Shown: one piece after another, positions 61,881-64,000 of the stretch | Layout of the letters: each line of letters begins with the position of its first letter | How positions within the stretch are numbered: the first letter of the stretch is position 1 | Source of the DNA: Climacium dendroides | Taxonomy: Eukaryota; Streptophyta; Bryopsida; Hypnales; Climaciaceae | DNA length: 64,000 bases | Direction: 5' to 3' | Assembly: GCA_950106755.1 (NCBI GenBank) | Contig: OX467091.1 | Span: forward strand, 8,883,538 to 8,947,537 | Made by a program: the position numbers and the translations under genes | The notes under the pieces: model-generated | Databases searched by the model: none | The model's input: only the letters and a program-made list of their open reading frames with translations | Told to the model about the DNA's origin: nothing

Positions 61881-62429
61881 TCAAATGTGTTGCCCCCTTT
61901 GTGCTTGCAACGACCTTCTTTCCCATGCGTCCCAACTTGGAGTTGAGACATCAGTACAGAATGATCCACTGCGTTTTGGTTTCTTCAATCTCCCCCGTTC
62001 AGACGGAATGTGTGGCCGTGGTATGGATGGTCCAACAACAGGGATCGGAAGCGTTTCCGAAAGCGGATGAATTGGGGCCTTGGACTTCTCTTGTGCTACA
62101 GAGGTTGGATAATTGGCGTCCCCGTAAAGCTTCCTCTGAGTCCCCTTGTCCAAGGTAGTTGGTGACATTGATGACGCCCGGAGATCTTTGGAGCGCAGAG
62201 GAGACGGCGAGCATGAAACTGACAAGCGTGGTTTCTTCTCCGGCGGACTGTCCACCACTCCCTCATCGATTGGTTTCCTTGAGAAGTCCATAGTGGAATT
62301 GACGGTCAGAGCTGAGCAGAGGAAGTTCCCAGTACTGAGTATAACGTACTGTCCATAATCGAAGATGGAGTCCGCAGATGCCTGACAGGGGAGTCCATCC
62401 GTTGTAAGGTACTCCGATGTGCTGTCCAT
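61881..62429 (-). CDS. Unknown serine/proline-rich protein, probably one exon
   Basis: Open for 182 codons from ATG at 62429 (MDSTSEYLTTDGLPCQA); a second good start is MDFSRKPIDEG. Contains basic patches PEKKPRLS and GRLKKPKRSG, likely nuclear localisation signals, separated by a disordered serine/proline stretch. An AG precedes the first ATG, so it may be an internal exon. A second frame is also open over part of it. No family was recognised. Confidence 0.4.
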   Translation of the reverse strand: MDSTSEYLTTDGLPCQASADSIFDYGQYVILSTGNFLCSALTVNSTMDFSRKPIDEGVVDSPPEKKPRLSVSCSPSPLRSKDLRASSMSPTTLDKGTQRKLYGDANYPTSVAQEKSKAPIHPLSETLPIPVVGPSIPRPHIPSERGRLKKPKRSGSFCTDVSTPSWDAWERRSLQAQRGQHI

Positions 62430-62801
62430 CTACAACAAACATACCTTGAATTAGAATAGCAATCGAGGGAATTTCAACATTGGACATCATTTCGGGGTCT
62501 CCGTAGTCAAGATTGGCAGGAGAGTCCACAACCGTGATTGCCCGCGAAGTTGCAAATCAGCGCGACTCGAGCTGAAATGTACGAGACTCCAAAAGTACTG
62601 AACGAGGCTTCAAAACACTACACATCAGCTCCACTTGCGCTGAATCGCATACCTCTAGTGGGTCAGCTATCTAGTGCCACTAGGCGACCCCCGAACCACC
62701 TTCATGAGCTCCTCGTACTCTCGACGATTCCTTTCCTCGCACAACATTTTTTGCCCGGTTTTCCACTTCTTCGCTTTCCTGAACGCTTTGAGTCCCATGT
62801 C

Positions 62802-63778
62802 CTAGCTTCGGCGCAACTGTTGAAACCAAGGAAGTAGAACCCCGAGCAAGAACGTGTCCTTGTCTCCATTGCCCTTGTTACTCCAGGACTCCGAGACTAC
62901 AACATTTTCCGGTTTGTTCATGATATGCTTCCGGCGGCTGTCGTCGACTACGACTGTATTGTCAGGAGTGAAGTTCGTTCAGGAGTCGGCGAAAAGCACG
63001 TCCAGGTTCTTGAGGAACAATGCTTTGTCGGTTCCCGGTTCCTTATAGGGGATCCACGTGCCGGCTCCATCCCAGCGCTTCAACGTTTTGCATGCGTCCT
63101 GCCCGAGAACTTGGAAGGGCAACCCTCCACCTCGAAACAGATAAGCACAGATCTCATTAGTGGTGGACTTTTTCATGGAACTCCACACTGAGACGAATGC
63201 TATCCTGCCTAACTCCTTCAAGAATGAGGAGCAGTTGGGCCTGACGTAGACAACCTTGGGTCCTACAATGGCCCTGATTGTGGCCGAGTGTGGCTCCGAC
63301 TTCTGGTTGTACGCATTCCCTGACCCCTTGGACTTCCAATCTTCTGTGACACATAGAATGCCATTGAGGTCCAGGATGACGTTCAACCACTTCCCTGCCA
63401 TCCCGGATCTCAATGACCTATGGACTCCCTTCGAGGATCCCTTATCAGAGCCCTGCAGATCGGACCCCTGGTAACAAACGGCAGCAATCGTGTCCAGTCA
63501 CGCCAAATGACACGAATTCTAGGAGGCATCATTGCTCAAAATGAAGGCAGAAGAGTAATGAGTCCATCAGAACAAGAGGGCGCATTTTACCTTCCTCCGC
63601 GTAGAACCTGAAGGTTCATCTTGGTTTTCCACTGCCAATAGTGCAGGACTAGGAAGTACCGATTGCTCATCCATTGGTTGTGTCTCATCTACGTTCGGGT
63701 GTGGTGAAGGCATTGGTGGAAGAGAATGTGCGACAACAGAAGGGCCTTTCTCAGGCAAGCAATCGACATTCAGGTGGC
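62802..63778 (-). CDS. FCP1/NIF-type HAD phosphatase-like protein with an in-frame TGA
   Basis: Two exons: 63778-63591 (188 nt, GTAAAA donor) and 63452-62802 (651 nt, CTGCAG acceptor), joined in phase 0. The 5' end has an acceptor at 63779-63780, so an earlier exon lies beyond or near the right edge. Exon 2 encodes an FCP1-homology fold: VILDLNGIL (HAD motif I, with DLN in place of DxD), VYVRPNCSSFLKEL, VSVWSSMKKST (motif II), then VVVDDSRRKHIMN (motif IV with two aspartates) and a C-terminal LLGVLLPWF. TGA at 62979-62981 falls between motif II and IV; the frame continues intact to TAG at 62802. Family: CTD-phosphatase/NIF-like. A known role would be dephosphorylating RNA polymerase II CTD, but the altered motif and stop argue against full activity. 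Confidence 0.65.
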
Positions 63779-64000
63779 CTGCGATTCATGAATCAGGAAA
63801 AATAGTTTTCGTGAGAAATCCATTTATTACAATTTCATGAAATGAGTTTTAATTTACAAAACTAGTCCTACATTTTCTGTACCACCTGAATTGCTTCTAG
63901 TCGGCATGTTGTATCTACAATTGAATCTCTAGCCCAAAGACTACAATACAATTCAACGCGAGTCGCGCTGAGACTACACACAGGACACTGAATGGTCATT
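63779..64000. other. Right edge; likely upstream intron of the HAD gene
   Basis: AT-rich, no coding signal seen, ending inside the window edge. It directly precedes the acceptor of the first visible HAD exon. Confidence 0.35.

Noticed and set aside
62430..62529. A DGQH sequence resembling the ParB-like motif (third ParB locus?)
   Set aside because: The surrounding residues do not match A or B, a second overlapping frame is open, and the motif lies across a GTATGT..TAG stretch that looks like splice-site remnants.

Overview
The window looks like nuclear DNA of a land plant, probably a non-seed plant (bryophyte, lycophyte or fern). Supporting signs: plant-type CCCTAAA telomere-like blocks, a CACTA element with matching ends and target duplication, remnants of TNP2/DUF4218 transposase, and protein-coding blocks joined by GT-AG introns with consistent phase. 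The lineage is an inference; no marker gene fixes it. No rRNA, genuine tRNA gene or CRISPR array was seen. Coding blocks are moderately GC-rich and sit in AT-rich, repeat-filled DNA.

Layout. 0-3.1 kb (minus strand): a ParB-like plus beta-class DNA-methyltransferase-like fusion gene (locus A), running off the left edge. 3.1-4.7 kb: a tandem array of palindromes upstream of it. 4.8-11.9 kb: telomere-like blocks, a TIR element, a 198-bp satellite and a coding fragment. 11.95-12.94 kb: a second array of the same palindrome, leading into a DUF7869-type transposase-like gene (13.0-15.9 kb). 16-26 kb: SINE-like copies, two minisatellites with palindromic cores, a possible retroelement derivative carrying a small ORF, and a MITE. 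28.4-37.4 kb: a MITE, a complete 6.2-kb CACTA element with a 3-bp target duplication, and a decayed TNP2/DUF4218 transposase. 37.6-49.4 kb: repeat copies, a CACTA-type MITE, a second copy of the small ORF, hairpins and AT-rich DNA. 49.4-54.2 kb (minus strand): a nine-exon gene (locus B) with the same ParB-like plus methyltransferase-like architecture as locus A. 54.8-56.5 kb: five palindromes upstream of it, different in sequence from those at locus A. 58-64 kb: isolated exons, paired hairpins and an FCP1/NIF-type HAD phosphatase-like gene.

Main point. Two related genes, 46 kb apart, each join a ParB-like domain ([DN]G[QN]H motif) to a permuted (beta-order) adenine/cytosine-N methyltransferase fold, and each has a palindrome array on its 5' side. 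The array near locus A shares its motif with the array before the DUF7869 gene, so these may have belonged to one mobile element. The exon model of locus B is supported by nine junctions that all agree in phase. Several of these genes carry one in-frame stop in an otherwise preserved frame, suggesting mobile-element genes in early decay. All functional assignments come from reading motifs and need database searches.
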